Position numbers and translations under genes: made by a program. From Aquisalimonas sp. 2447 (GTDB lineage: Bacteria; Pseudomonadota; Gammaproteobacteria; Nitrococcales; Aquisalimonadaceae), in contig NZ_CP050695.1 in NCBI RefSeq assembly GCF_012044895.1, positions 712,501-776,500 of the forward strand: a stretch of DNA of 64,000 nt, in the 5' to 3' direction. Positions 8,666-20,729 of this stretch are shown piece by piece. Numbering within the stretch: the first letter of the stretch is position 1; every line of letters starts with the position of its first letter. The notes below the pieces were generated by a model. The model was not told the origin of the DNA. It saw only the letters and a program-made list of their open reading frames with translations, and made no database searches.

Positions 8666-9463
8666 ATGCGCCTTCAAGTTGTCAGTGATCTGCATAACGA
8701 AGTGCTGCGCCACGTCACCGGCGAGTCGCCGCCGGACCTGCCCGATGCCGGTGCCGATGTGCTGGTGCTGGGTGGTGATATCGACTGCGGCCGGCAGAGC
8801 GTGGAGTGGGCCGCGGAACAGACCCAGCGCCTGGGGATTCCCGCGGTGTTTGTCGCCGGCAATCACGAGTTCTACGGTAACCAGTATCCCCGGTTGATGG
8901 ACGAACTGCGGGATGCGGCACTGGGGACGGGCGTGTATGTACTGGAGCGGGACTCGGTGGTGATCGGCGGCGTCCGCTTCCTCGGGGCGACGCTATGGAC
9001 CGACTTTGCCGGGGATGGTCAGATTCCCGCCACCCAGGCCATGCCCGTGGCGGTCGAGCACATGCCGGACTACCGGCATATTCTGGTGGGTGAGGGGGAT
9101 GATGCGCAGCCCCTGACGCCGGAGGCGACCCGGGAGTGCCATCGCGACACCCGGGAGTGGTTGTATCGGACCCTCTCGGCGGGCAGCAGTGAACCCGCGG
9201 TGGTGGTGACTCACGCGGCGCCGCTGATCGACTGCGCCCATCCCGAGTACTCCATGGACGAGATCGGCGCGGCATTCGTCAGCGACCTGCATCCCCTGCT
9301 GGCGGAGACGGCGCCTTCGCTGTGGATCCACGGCCACACCCACGCCAACACTGACCTGTACCATTGCGGTGTGCGCGTGATCAGCAACCAGCGCGGTTAC
9401 CCTAACGAACAGGTGCCGGGCAAGCCCTTTGACCCGGCCTGCGTCATCGAGGTACGCGGCTGA
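8666..9463 (+). CDS. Metallophosphoesterase
   Basis: The 265-residue protein shows the binuclear metal signature of calcineurin-like phosphoesterases: DLH (8-10), GGDID (36-40), GNHEF (65-69), VVVTHAAP and HGHTH near the C-terminus. The substrate could be a phosphoester or a cyclic nucleotide; nothing in the sequence decides. ATG 8666 follows a strong GGGAGG. The open frame upstream overlaps the DUF1499 gene and is not used. Confidence 0.9.
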   Translation: MRLQVVSDLHNEVLRHVTGESPPDLPDAGADVLVLGGDIDCGRQSVEWAAEQTQRLGIPAVFVAGNHEFYGNQYPRLMDELRDAALGTGVYVLERDSVVIGGVRFLGATLWTDFAGDGQIPATQAMPVAVEHMPDYRHILVGEGDDAQPLTPEATRECHRDTREWLYRTLSAGSSEPAVVVTHAAPLIDCAHPEYSMDEIGAAFVSDLHPLLAETAPSLWIHGHTHANTDLYHCGVRVISNQRGYPNEQVPGKPFDPACVIEVRG

Positions 9464-9498
9464 CGGAGGGGCGGGAGACGAGTACGGAGGACATCACC

Positions 9499-9804
9499 AT
9501 GCACGTGCATCTGGAACTCTGTGTCATTCCCATCGGCAGCGGCACTTCCCTGGGCGAATATATCGCCGCCTGTCAGGAGGAACTGGAAGCCGCCGGCCTG
9601 GCCACCGAACTGCATGCCTACGGCACCAATGTCGAAGGCGAGTGGGATACCGTGTTCGCCGCGGTGAAGCGCTGCCATGAGCGGTTGCATGCCAAGGGCG
9701 CACCGCGGCTGTTCACCAGCATCAAGGTGGGCACGCGCACCGACCGGCAGCAGAGCCTCGACGACAAGGTGGCCAGCGTCCGCCAGCAGCGGTCCGGTGG
9801 ATGA
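9499..9804 (+). CDS. MTH1187/DUF77 family thiamine-binding protein
   Basis: This 101-residue protein belongs to the MTH1187/YqgV family, small tetrameric ferredoxin-like proteins of which several bind thiamine. Typical features are the N-terminal ELCVIPIG, the GTSLGEYIAACQEEL helix and HAYGTNVEGEWDTVFAAVKRC. It is encoded 35 bp after the phosphoesterase, and its stop overlaps the start of the DUF445 gene. The same window encodes ThiL, but no thiamine transporter is seen. Confidence 0.88.
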   Translation: MHVHLELCVIPIGSGTSLGEYIAACQEELEAAGLATELHAYGTNVEGEWDTVFAAVKRCHERLHAKGAPRLFTSIKVGTRTDRQQSLDDKVASVRQQRSGG

Positions 9805-11051
9805 CCCTGGCGCAGGAGGATGACCAGCAGCGCGACGCCCTGCGGCGTCACCGGCGTGTGGCAACGGCATCTCTGGTGGGCGCCGGTGCGGTGTACTTCG
9901 GCACCCAGTTCGTGGACGATCCGGGGTACTGGTGGTTGCTGGTCCGCTCCGGTGCGGAGGCGGGGTTGATCGGCGGCGTTGCCGACTGGTTTGCGGTGAC
10001 GGCGCTGTTTCGCCGCCCCCTGGGGTTGCCGATACCGCATACGGCCATCGTGCCGCGGAACAAGGACCGCTTGGGCCGCGGACTGGGCCGCTTCGTCTCG
10101 CGCCATTTCCTGGATCAGGAGGTGGTCCTGGCGCGGCTGCATCAGGCCGACCCCTCCCTGCATCTGGGGGGCTGGCTGGCGCGCCGGGACAATGCCGCAC
10201 TGGTGGCGGATCGCATGCTGGTGCTTGCGCCTGATGTGATCAACGCCTTCCAGGACCGGGAGGTGCGCGGCTTCTACCGGGACGTGCTGGCAACCCATGT
10301 GCGGCGCCTGGACCTGGTGCCGGTGCTGGACCGGCTGCTGCAGGTGTTTCTGGCCAGTCGCGAGCACGAGCAGCTGTTCGATCGCGGTCTGCTGGTGGCG
10401 CGCCAGGCGCTACGGCGTAATCAGGATGCCATTCGCGAGCAGGTCAGTGCCCGCAGTCGCTGGTGGGTGCCGCGGCGTTTCGACCGCCGGCTCGCCGACG
10501 AGATCATCGACGGGGTGGACGAGTGGCTGGGCGAGATGGCCGAGCACGACCATCCGGTGCGCCAGGATTTCGAACGATGGGTGCACGAGTTCAGCGAACA
10601 ACTGCGGGACTCCGGGGCCCTCCGCGCGCGGCTGGATCACCTGCGTGACCAGGTCCTCGCCAGCGACGAGCTGCAGGACATGCTGGAGACCCTGTGGGAG
10701 GATCTGCGCGGCGCGCTGCTGGAGGGCGTGACCGGTGAGGGCTCCGGTTTCCGTGAATCCCTGATCCGCAGCCTGCAGCAGTTCGGCGAGACGCTGCAGA
10801 CGGATCCGCAGGCCCGCGCCCGCCTGGACGAACGCCTGGAAGCCCTGCTGCGGGAGCTGGTGCTGCCGTTCCGCGACAGCATCGGCACCTTCATCGCCGA
10901 CGTGGTGGACGACTGGCCCAGCGACAGCCTGGTGAATCGCCTGGAGCTGGCCGTCGGGCGTGACCTCCAGTACATCCGCATCAACGGCACGCTGGTGGGG
11001 GCGCTGGTGGGCATGGTGCTGTTCTTGGTCACCACGGCCGTATTCGGCTGA
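9801..11051 (+). CDS. DUF445 family membrane protein (YjiN-like)
   Basis: The 416-residue protein has the DUF445 pattern: an N-terminal hydrophobic segment, then GGVADWFAVTALFRRPLGLPIPHTAIVPRNKDRLGRGLG, a long helical middle and a C-terminal hydrophobic helix after INGTLVGALVG. The role of the family is not established. ATG 9801 overlaps the TGA of the thiamine-binding gene (ATGA), so the two are probably translated together. Confidence 0.9.
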   Translation: MTLAQEDDQQRDALRRHRRVATASLVGAGAVYFGTQFVDDPGYWWLLVRSGAEAGLIGGVADWFAVTALFRRPLGLPIPHTAIVPRNKDRLGRGLGRFVSRHFLDQEVVLARLHQADPSLHLGGWLARRDNAALVADRMLVLAPDVINAFQDREVRGFYRDVLATHVRRLDLVPVLDRLLQVFLASREHEQLFDRGLLVARQALRRNQDAIREQVSARSRWWVPRRFDRRLADEIIDGVDEWLGEMAEHDHPVRQDFERWVHEFSEQLRDSGALRARLDHLRDQVLASDELQDMLETLWEDLRGALLEGVTGEGSGFRESLIRSLQQFGETLQTDPQARARLDERLEALLRELVLPFRDSIGTFIADVVDDWPSDSLVNRLELAVGRDLQYIRINGTLVGALVGMVLFLVTTAVFG

Positions 11052-11153
11052 TAGAACCGTTGCTTCCCGAAAAGTGGCGAACGCTTATACTGACGGCCTT
11101 TCGTGCCCAACCGGCCCGGATCACGGACAATCGTCCCAAAGTCGAGTCTCTCT

Positions 11154-11984
11154 ATGGAACAAGCAGCGGCCCCCGGCCTGCGGCAGCGTGTCGGGAACTG
11201 GGTGGAAAGCCGCCCGGTGCAGAACTTCATCATCGTGCTGATCTGCTTCAACGCGATTACGTTGGGGCTGGAGACCTTCGACGTCATCCAGCGTCATGCG
11301 GGCACAGCGCTCTTGATCACCGAGCGGGTGGTGCTCACGATCTTCGTCATCGAGATCGCGCTGAAGCTGTTCGCCTTCGACTACCGGTTCTTCAAGGAAG
11401 GCTGGAACGTCTTCGACTTCTTCATCGTGGCCATCTCGCTGATGCCGGACACGGGGCCCTTCTCGGTGCTGCGGGCGCTGCGCATCCTGCGTGTGCTGCG
11501 CCTGGTGGCGAAGGTCGGGCGGCTGCGCATGATCGTGGAGTCACTGCTGAAGGCGATTCCCAGCATCGGCTGGATCGCCTTTTTGCTGGGGCTGGTGTTC
11601 TACATCTTCGGCGTCATGGGCACCAAGCTGTTCGGCGAGAGTTTCCCGGAAGACTTCGGCCATCTGGGGCTGACCCTGTTCTCGCTGTTCCAGGTAATGA
11701 CCCTGGAGAGCTGGTCGGAGGAGATCGCCCGGCCGGTGATGGAAGTCTACCCGTTGGCCTGGCTCTATTTCGTGGTCTTCATCCTGCTGTCGGCGTTCAC
11801 GGTGCTCAACCTGTTCATCGGTATCATCGTCAACACCATGCAGGAGCGGCACATGGAGGAGGCGGACGCCAAGCATCAGCAAACCGAGGCCAAGGCCCAC
11901 GAGGAGCGCGAGCGCATGCTGCGCCTGATCGAGGAGCTTCATGCCAAGGTGGAGCGCCTGGAGAACAAGCTGGACCGACGCTGA
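11154..11984 (+). CDS. Single-domain voltage-gated sodium channel (BacNav type)
   Basis: This 276-residue ion channel subunit should assemble as a tetramer in the inner membrane. Helices S1-S3 lie at about 23-100, and S4 at 105-126 carries regularly spaced arginines (VLRALRILRVLRLVAKVGRLR). S5 follows, then the pore loop with TLESWSEE at 183-190, and S6 at about 203-228. The TLESWS filter is that of bacterial Na+-selective channels such as NavAe and NavMs. The C-terminal 45 residues form a charged coiled coil, as known for tetramer assembly. ATG 11154 is preferred over an upstream GTG at 11103. Confidence 0.9.
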   Translation: MEQAAAPGLRQRVGNWVESRPVQNFIIVLICFNAITLGLETFDVIQRHAGTALLITERVVLTIFVIEIALKLFAFDYRFFKEGWNVFDFFIVAISLMPDTGPFSVLRALRILRVLRLVAKVGRLRMIVESLLKAIPSIGWIAFLLGLVFYIFGVMGTKLFGESFPEDFGHLGLTLFSLFQVMTLESWSEEIARPVMEVYPLAWLYFVVFILLSAFTVLNLFIGIIVNTMQERHMEEADAKHQQTEAKAHEERERMLRLIEELHAKVERLENKLDRR

Positions 11985-12014
11985 CAGCGCAACACTGTCC
12001 GCGTCGCCGGCCGT

Positions 12015-12947
12015 TCACGCCCGTCGGATGGCGGCATTGCGGAACCAGCGCCGCAGCAGGCCGTGACGGGGCGAGAGTATCAGCGCCAGCAGGAACAGGA
12101 CCGATGCCACGATGACGATGCTGCCGCCGGAGGCGAAATTGAAGTAGAACGCCAGATACAGCCCGACGATGGCAGAGAACACGCCAACGCCGATGGCAAT
12201 GGCCAGCATCGCCGGCAACCGGTCGGTGAGCAGATGCGCCGTGGCCCCCGGGGTTGCCAGCATGGCCACCACCAGGATGATGCCCACTGTCTCCAGGCTG
12301 GCCACGATGGTCAGGGTGAGCAGCAGGATCAGCCCGTAGTGGATCAGCCCTGAGTTGAACCCCAGTGCACGGGTCTGCACCGGATCGAAGGTATACAGCA
12401 GAAACGGTTTGTAGCACAGCACCACGGCCACCACGGCGATGACGCCGGCGATCATGGTCAGTAGCAGGTTCACCGGCTGCACGCCCAGAACGTTGCCGAA
12501 CAGGATGTGCATCAGGTGGGTGCTGGTGGCGATCTGGCTGATGATCACCACGCCGATGGCGAAGGCGGCGGTGAACATCACGCCCATGGCGGCATCGGCC
12601 TTCAGCCGCGTGTGCCGCTCCAGCGCCCCAATCCCCAGTGAGGTCAGTGCGCCGGTGATGAACGCGCCGATGAAGAACGGCCAGCCCAGCAGGTAGGCAA
12701 TGGCCACCCCCGGCAGCACGGCGTGGGAGATGGCATCACCGAGCAGGGACCAGCGCTTGAGCACGATGAAACACGACAGCATGCCGCAGGTCGCGCCCAC
12801 CACCACCGCTGTCAGCAGGGCGCGCTGCATGAACGCGTACTGGAACGGGCCGGAGATGGTTTCCGGCAGCAGGTCGATCACGCCCATGAGCCCGCCCAGG
12901 AGGACGTCGACGATGGCGCGGCTGATGGCGTCCAGGGCTTCCGTCAT
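12015..12947 (-). CDS. Metal ABC transporter permease (Mn/Fe type)
   Basis: The 310-residue protein is an ABC-3 family permease with eight to nine membrane helices, as in SitC/SitD, MntB and ZnuB (GDAISHAVLPGVAIAYLLG; FDPVQTRALGFN). It forms the channel of the importer with the upstream ATPase and binding protein. Its ATG overlaps the ATPase stop by 4 bp (ATGA). The choice of Mn/Fe rather than Zn rests on the binding protein, not on this gene. Only one permease gene is present, so it probably acts as a homodimer. Confidence 0.88.
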   Translation of the reverse strand: MTEALDAISRAIVDVLLGGLMGVIDLLPETISGPFQYAFMQRALLTAVVVGATCGMLSCFIVLKRWSLLGDAISHAVLPGVAIAYLLGWPFFIGAFITGALTSLGIGALERHTRLKADAAMGVMFTAAFAIGVVIISQIATSTHLMHILFGNVLGVQPVNLLLTMIAGVIAVVAVVLCYKPFLLYTFDPVQTRALGFNSGLIHYGLILLLTLTIVASLETVGIILVVAMLATPGATAHLLTDRLPAMLAIAIGVGVFSAIVGLYLAFYFNFASGGSIVIVASVLFLLALILSPRHGLLRRWFRNAAIRRA

Positions 12948-13771
12948 TGCGCCTGCAGGTCCTCTGTCTCGGCGGCGGGCTTGCGGTCAAGCCAGTTGGC
13001 CGCCGCGGTGCGGGTCAGCATGTCGTCCTGGAGCATCTCCGCAGGCGGACCGATACCAATGAGTGAGCGGTTCAGCAACAGCACCTGATCGGCGTACTTC
13101 AGGGTGTTCACCAGGTCATGGGTGACCATGACGATGGTCTGCCCCTGCTGGCGCTGGCGCAGCAGCACGTCCAGGATCAGGCGCCGGCTGTCCTTGTCCA
13201 GCCCAACCAGGGGTTCATCCAGCAGCACCAGCGGCGCCTGCTGGGCCAGCATCCGGGCAAGCAGCACCCGTTTCTTCTGGCCGCCGGAGAGCTGGCCGAT
13301 GGGGCGGCGCGCCAGGTGCTCCATGCGCACCTCTTCCAGTGCCTGACGGCAGATGGCATGGTGACGCCGGTGGCTGAGTCGGGGCGGCAGGAAGCGCCGC
13401 GCCAGGGAGTCCTGGCGCATGTGGCCGTAACGGCCGGTCATCACCGTGTCCCATACCGACGCGGGAAAGTCCCACTCCAGGTTCTCGTGCTGGGGCATGT
13501 AGGCGACCTGGCTCTGGCGGCGGCACACGTCCGGGTCGTCGCCGAACAGCTGCATCCGCCCGGTCACCGGTGTCAGTGATCCGGCGAGAAGGTTGAGTAG
13601 CGTCGTCTTGCCGGAGCCGTTGGGACCGATCACGGCGTGCCATTGGCCGGTTTCCAGCTGAAAGCTGACGTTATCCAGCACCGGCGCGCCGTCGTACGCC
13701 GCGGTCAGTCCGCGTACGGCCACGGCGTGGGCATCATCGGCGTGTCGGCTGTGAACGGCGTGCAGGCTCAT
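12944..13771 (-). CDS. Metal ABC transporter ATP-binding protein (Mn/Fe type)
   Basis: The 275-residue ATPase energises the importer. It has Walker A IGPNGSGKTTLLNL, the signature LSGGQKKRVLLARML, Walker B PLVLLDEPLVGLD and the switch His in VTHDL, in the order seen in SitB, MntA and ZnuC. It starts 4 bp after the binding-protein gene and overlaps the permease gene, so the three genes form one transcription unit read right to left. Confidence 0.92.
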   Translation of the reverse strand: MSLHAVHSRHADDAHAVAVRGLTAAYDGAPVLDNVSFQLETGQWHAVIGPNGSGKTTLLNLLAGSLTPVTGRMQLFGDDPDVCRRQSQVAYMPQHENLEWDFPASVWDTVMTGRYGHMRQDSLARRFLPPRLSHRRHHAICRQALEEVRMEHLARRPIGQLSGGQKKRVLLARMLAQQAPLVLLDEPLVGLDKDSRRLILDVLLRQRQQGQTIVMVTHDLVNTLKYADQVLLLNRSLIGIGPPAEMLQDDMLTRTAAANWLDRKPAAETEDLQAQ

Positions 13772-13775
13772 GGGC

Positions 13776-14672
13776 TCAGGGTGCCAGTTTGTCGACCAGC
13801 ATGCGCGCGTTGTAGCGCATCATGGCGGTATAGGTGCCGGCGTCGCCATCCGGTGCGCTCAGGGAGTCCACGTACAGGGGGCCATGGTAGGGAATTCCCG
13901 TATCCCCGGAGATGCCGCGGACGTGGCGGTCGGAGATGGTGCTCTCCCAGAACAGGGAGCGGGGCTGGCGCTCGCGGATGAAGTCGGTGACCTCCGCGAC
14001 CTGTCGCGGTGTACCTTCCTCTTCGGAGTTCGTGCCCCAGATCCCGGTGTGTTCAAAGCCGTAGGCATCGGCGAAGTACAGGAACGCGGCTTCGCTGGTC
14101 ACCAGTGTCCGATCGTCCTCGGGAATCGCCTTCAGCGTCTCCGTGAGTTCTTGGTGCAGTGCCTTCAGGTCGGCTTCCAGCGCATCGGCGCGTTCATGGA
14201 AGGCATCGGCCTTTTCCGGCACCAGCTCCGCCAGGGCCTCCGCCATCACGCGCGCATAGGCGGCGGCTGCCCGGGGATCCATCCACAGGTGCGGATCCGG
14301 GGCGCCTTCCATATCCCCGGTGACGATGGGCAGAGTGCTCCACTCGCTGCGCTGGGCCACGGCCAGAATCGGGGTGTCGCCCCCCGTGGTGGCGCGCACC
14401 TGTCCCATCCACTGCTCCAGGTTGTAGCCGTTGTAGAAAACGATGTCGGCGTCTTCCAGCGCCGCGAAGTTGCGGGCCGTGAGCTCCCACTCGTGGACCT
14501 CGGCGCCCACCGGCGTCAGGGATGTCACCTGGGCATCCTCACCGGCAATATCCCGGGCCAGGTCGGCGAGGACGGAAAAGGTGACCGCGACCCGCGGGCG
14601 ATCGTCGCCAACGACTGCGGCGGGCGAGAGGGCAATGGTCAGGGCGAGCAGGACCAGGACCGGCAATCGCAT
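13776..14672 (-). CDS. Metal ABC transporter substrate-binding protein, Mn/Fe-type ligands (SitA/PsaA-like)
   Basis: The 298-residue protein has a signal peptide (about 1-22, ending near AAVVGDD) and the cluster A-I fold. Metal ligands can be placed by motif: His60 (VHEWEL), His128 (DPHLWMDP), Glu194 (VTSEAAFLYFADAYG) and Asp248 (ESTISDR). The third ligand is Glu, and the following IWGTNSEEEGTP matches Mn/Fe-binding PsaA, MntC and SitA. Zinc-binding ZnuA proteins have His there and a His-rich loop, which is absent here. It is the first gene of the operon and has a Fur-like palindrome in front of it. Confidence 0.88.
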   Translation of the reverse strand: MRLPVLVLLALTIALSPAAVVGDDRPRVAVTFSVLADLARDIAGEDAQVTSLTPVGAEVHEWELTARNFAALEDADIVFYNGYNLEQWMGQVRATTGGDTPILAVAQRSEWSTLPIVTGDMEGAPDPHLWMDPRAAAAYARVMAEALAELVPEKADAFHERADALEADLKALHQELTETLKAIPEDDRTLVTSEAAFLYFADAYGFEHTGIWGTNSEEEGTPRQVAEVTDFIRERQPRSLFWESTISDRHVRGISGDTGIPYHGPLYVDSLSAPDGDAGTYTAMMRYNARMLVDKLAP

Positions 14673-14689
14673 GGTGTACTCCCGTACTG

Positions 14690-14710
14690 TTAGATTGAGT
14701 CTAATTCTCA
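14690..14710 (-). promoter_or_regulatory. Putative Fur/metalloregulator operator upstream of the metal ABC operon
   Basis: Two overlapping palindromes lie 18-38 bp before the start of the binding-protein gene. TTAGATTGAGTCTAA (14690-14704) is a perfect 5-5-5 inverted repeat. On the minus strand TGAGAATTAGACTCA (14696-14710) fits the 7-1-7 Fur pattern TGATAATNATTATCA at 10 of 14 positions. A metal-responsive repressor is expected for this kind of operon; Fur is the best guess from sequence, MntR the main alternative. Confidence 0.5.
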
Positions 14711-14871
14711 GTTATTATGGCAGGCGCGACCGGGTTCAAGTCAATTGGAAAGCCGCGGCGCGCAAAATGCTGTGCTGGTTCGGTACGCCCGTGTACGTGA
14801 CAATGCAGTTCGATCGATGACGATGCGAGGCTCAGGTCTGGCTCGCGTCAGTACACCCAACGGAGGACGCC

Positions 14872-15822
14872 ATGCAGCTCAAGGGGATTCACCATCTCAC
14901 CGCGGTCACCGCGGATGCTCCAGGTAATTACGCCTTCTACACGGATACCCTGGGGCTGCGCCTGGTGAAGAAGACCGTGAACCAGGACCAGACCGAGGCC
15001 TATCACCTGTTCTACGCGGACGCCGTGGGTTCTCCGGGGACGGACATCACCTTCTTCGACTTCCCGGCGCCGCCGGAGCAGCGCGGCAGTCAGAGCATCA
15101 GCAACACGGCATTCCGGGTGGCCGGTGCCGAGACTCTGCAATGGTGGCAGCAACGTTTCGATGAGCGGGGTGTGCGCCACGGCGGCGTCCAGGAGCGCGA
15201 CGGCCGGCTGACCCTGGATTTCGAGGATCCCGAGGGCCAGCGCCTGAGCCTGGTGGACGACGGTGGTGCCGGCGAGGCCCACTCCTGGGATCGCAGCCCG
15301 GTGCCCGCCGAGCACCAGATCCGCGGGCTCGGCCCCATTACCATCAGCGTTCGCCAGCGGGAGCCCACCGAGGCGGTGCTGACACGGCTGCTGGGCATGG
15401 AGCACGCGCGCAGCTATGACCACGACGGCACCGAAATGCTGGTGTTCAGCATGGGCGACGGCGGTGCGGGGGCGGAACTGCATGTGGCCGTGCAGCCCGG
15501 GGTGCCGTCGGCGCAGCCCGGTGCCGGCGGTGTGCACCACGTGGCCTTCCGCGTGGACGATGCCGAATACCAGGCCTGGGCCGAGCACCTCAAGGACGTC
15601 CGCATGCCCAACAGCGGCCCGGTGGACCGCTACTACTTCCGCAGCCTTTATTTCCGCGAGCCCAACGGCATTCTCATGGAACTGGCGACGGACGGCCCGG
15701 GTTTCGACGCCGATGAGCCTCTGGACAGTCTGGGCGAATCCCTGGCCCTGCCGCCGTTTCTGGAGCCACAGCGGGCGCAGATCGAGGCGCGGCTCAAGCC
15801 GCTGGAGACGGGCGCGAACTGA
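14872..15822 (+). CDS. Ring-cleaving dioxygenase, VOC family (MhqO/MhqA-like)
   Basis: The 316-residue protein has two vicinal-oxygen-chelate domains. The first begins [33 protein letters not shown] with the metal His in the HHLT motif. The second begins [17 protein letters not shown] and ends with the Glu in [14 protein letters not shown]. This arrangement is that of MhqO/YdfO-like hydroquinone dioxygenases, which cleave (methyl)hydroquinones and protect against quinones. It stands alone and diverges from the metal ABC operon. Confidence 0.88.
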   Translation: MQLKGIHHLTAVTADAPGNYAFYTDTLGLRLVKKTVNQDQTEAYHLFYADAVGSPGTDITFFDFPAPPEQRGSQSISNTAFRVAGAETLQWWQQRFDERGVRHGGVQERDGRLTLDFEDPEGQRLSLVDDGGAGEAHSWDRSPVPAEHQIRGLGPITISVRQREPTEAVLTRLLGMEHARSYDHDGTEMLVFSMGDGGAGAELHVAVQPGVPSAQPGAGGVHHVAFRVDDAEYQAWAEHLKDVRMPNSGPVDRYYFRSLYFREPNGILMELATDGPGFDADEPLDSLGESLALPPFLEPQRAQIEARLKPLETGAN

Positions 15823-15851
15823 CGGTCAACGCCGGATCAGGAGTAGCCGCA

Positions 15852-15940
15852 CGTAGGGTGCATCTTGATGCACCACGGCAGCCTCGGATCAAGCCGCCTT
15901 GGCCGGCATGTTCCGGAAGGTGCATCAAGATGCACCCTAC
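15852..15940. repeat. REP-like inverted pair, GGTGCATC/GATGCACC family
   Basis: Two copies of a REP-like unit face each other in the gap between the dioxygenase and tolC-like genes. Copy 1 (15852-15875) reads CGTAGGGTGCATCTTGATGC and copy 2 (15919-15940) is its reverse complement. Each unit is itself a hairpin, GGTGCATC-TT-GATGCACC. The same unit bounds the composite repeat region at 52649-53332, so this is a dispersed family. Sitting between two convergent genes, it may also work as a transcription barrier. Confidence 0.85.
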
Positions 15941-15993
15941 TGAGGTCAGAAGGTGTCGGGCGCCGGCGTGGGCGGACGTTCAGGTCCGCCGGC

Positions 15994-17660
15994 TCAAAGC
16001 ACCACCTCCTCGTCCCCCGGCATGGCGATGCCGCGGCGCAGGAGCAGGGTACCGCTCTGGCGGTGCAGTTCGGTGACCGCCTGGCGCCAGGAGGCGGCGG
16101 CGTCGATCTCTTCCAGTCGGCTCTCCAGCAAATCCCGCTGCGCCTGGGCGACCACGATGGCCGTGGTCTGGCCCACCTCGAAGCGGGCCTGTTCGGCGCG
16201 CAGTACTTCCTCCTGCAGGCGCCGGGTCACTGCCACCGCGTCCACCTGCTCGCGGGTGCGCTCCACTTCCAGCCAGGCGTTACGGACGTCCAGATCCACC
16301 ATCTGGCGCATGTTGGCCACCGCCTGCACGGCCTGATCGCGGTTGAAACCGGCCCGGTCGCTGCGGGCCTGTTCGGCGCGGCGGAACAGGGGCATCTCCG
16401 CCTGGATACCGGCCTGGAAATCGTAGCCAGGGCCGTCCAGATCCCGCCAGGAGCTGCCGAAACTGTCGGCATAGCCGGTCTTGCCCAGGGTGACGAAGAA
16501 ATCCAGCCGCGGCAGCATGCCATCCCGGGTGCGCACCACTTCCAGCTCGCCACGACGGATGCGCAAACGCGCCTCGTTGATATCCGGGCGCAGACTGCGG
16601 CCGAGTAGAACGTGCTCGCCCACCTCGCCCAGAGGCAGATCCAGCACCTCTGGCTCGTCCAGGGTATCGATGGCCGTCTCCCAGCTGGCGCCCGGCGGGT
16701 TCATCAGTCGCAACAGGCCCAGCCGGTTACTCTCGCGCCGGTTGCGGGCGTCGATGAGCCCCTGGCGGCGCAGGGCCACCTCGGCCTGCGCCGCGGCTTC
16801 GTCGGTCTCGGGGCGATCCCCCACCTGGATGCGGCGCCGGGTCTCGTCCAGCTGCTGCTCGGCCACGTCCAGGGCCTCGCTGAAGATGCGCACCCGTTCA
16901 CCGGCGAGCACGTAGTCCCAGTAGGCGGCTTCGACTTCTGCGACCAGCGCTTCCGCGAAGCCGCGCAGTTCATAGACGCTGGCCAGGGTGTCGATTTCGG
17001 CCTGCCGCAGGCTGGCCAGGTTGGAATCGATGCGGCCGCCGCGGAGCAGGGCCTGGGTGAGGGTGACACCGGCGCGTGCCGCATACTGCTCATCGACGCC
17101 GGAGCGATCGGAACGGTCACTGCGCACGGACATTTCCAGTGACGTTCCAGTGGGCAACTGCTGGCGCAGGCCGCCCTGGATGCGTTCGGTTTCGGTGCGC
17201 CGCTCCTGTGCCGCCGCATCCAGTTCCTGGAACTGCTGCACCACGCGATCCCGTCCGATGCTCAGTTCACCGAAAATCACGGGATCGAACTCGGCCCGCT
17301 CCACCGCCTCGAAGGTGCCCTGGATGGCGGGCTGGAGCTGTTCCGTGGCCAGCGAGCGGTTGTGCTGCAGGGCCAGGAACACGGCATCCTCGACGGCGAC
17401 CTCCAGGGGCAGATCGTCCACCGGTTCCGGTCCGGTCCAGTCCATGGGCAGTTCCAGGTCCAGCTCGGCGGCGTGGCGCTCGCGGCCTTCGCCCTCCAGC
17501 TCCAGTCCATCGGCGCGGGCGGGATCGCCGGGTGACCCGGGGTCCACGGCCCGGGTTTCGACCTGCTCCAGGCCGGCATCGCCGGGCATGTCCGCTGCCA
17601 GCGTCGGCAGGAGCAATCCGGTGGCGAGCAATGCCGACAGAGCGGCGCTGATGCTGCGTG

Positions 17661-17664
<4 letters not shown>
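15994..17664 (-). CDS. TolC-family outer membrane efflux protein
   Basis: The 556-residue protein is the outer-membrane exit duct of the tripartite pump encoded with it. A signal peptide (about 1-23, ALLATGLLLPTLAADMP) is followed by a charged linker of about 55 residues and then the two long helical repeats of the OEP family (LRQAEIDTLASVYELRGF; LRIRRGELEVVRTRDG). It is longer than E. coli TolC, mostly because of the linker. Its ATG overlaps the stop of the RND gene (ATGA). Confidence 0.9.

Positions 17665-20725
<3,061 letters not shown>

Positions 20726-20729
<4 letters not shown>

Noticed and set aside
12015-14672. Zinc importer ZnuABC as the name for the metal ABC operon
   Set aside because: The binding protein has Glu as third ligand and no His-rich loop, and the upstream site does not resemble a Zur box.
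15823-15993. CRISPR-like array from repeated GGTGCATC units
   Set aside because: There are only two units, in opposite orientation, with one spacer; this is a REP pair.
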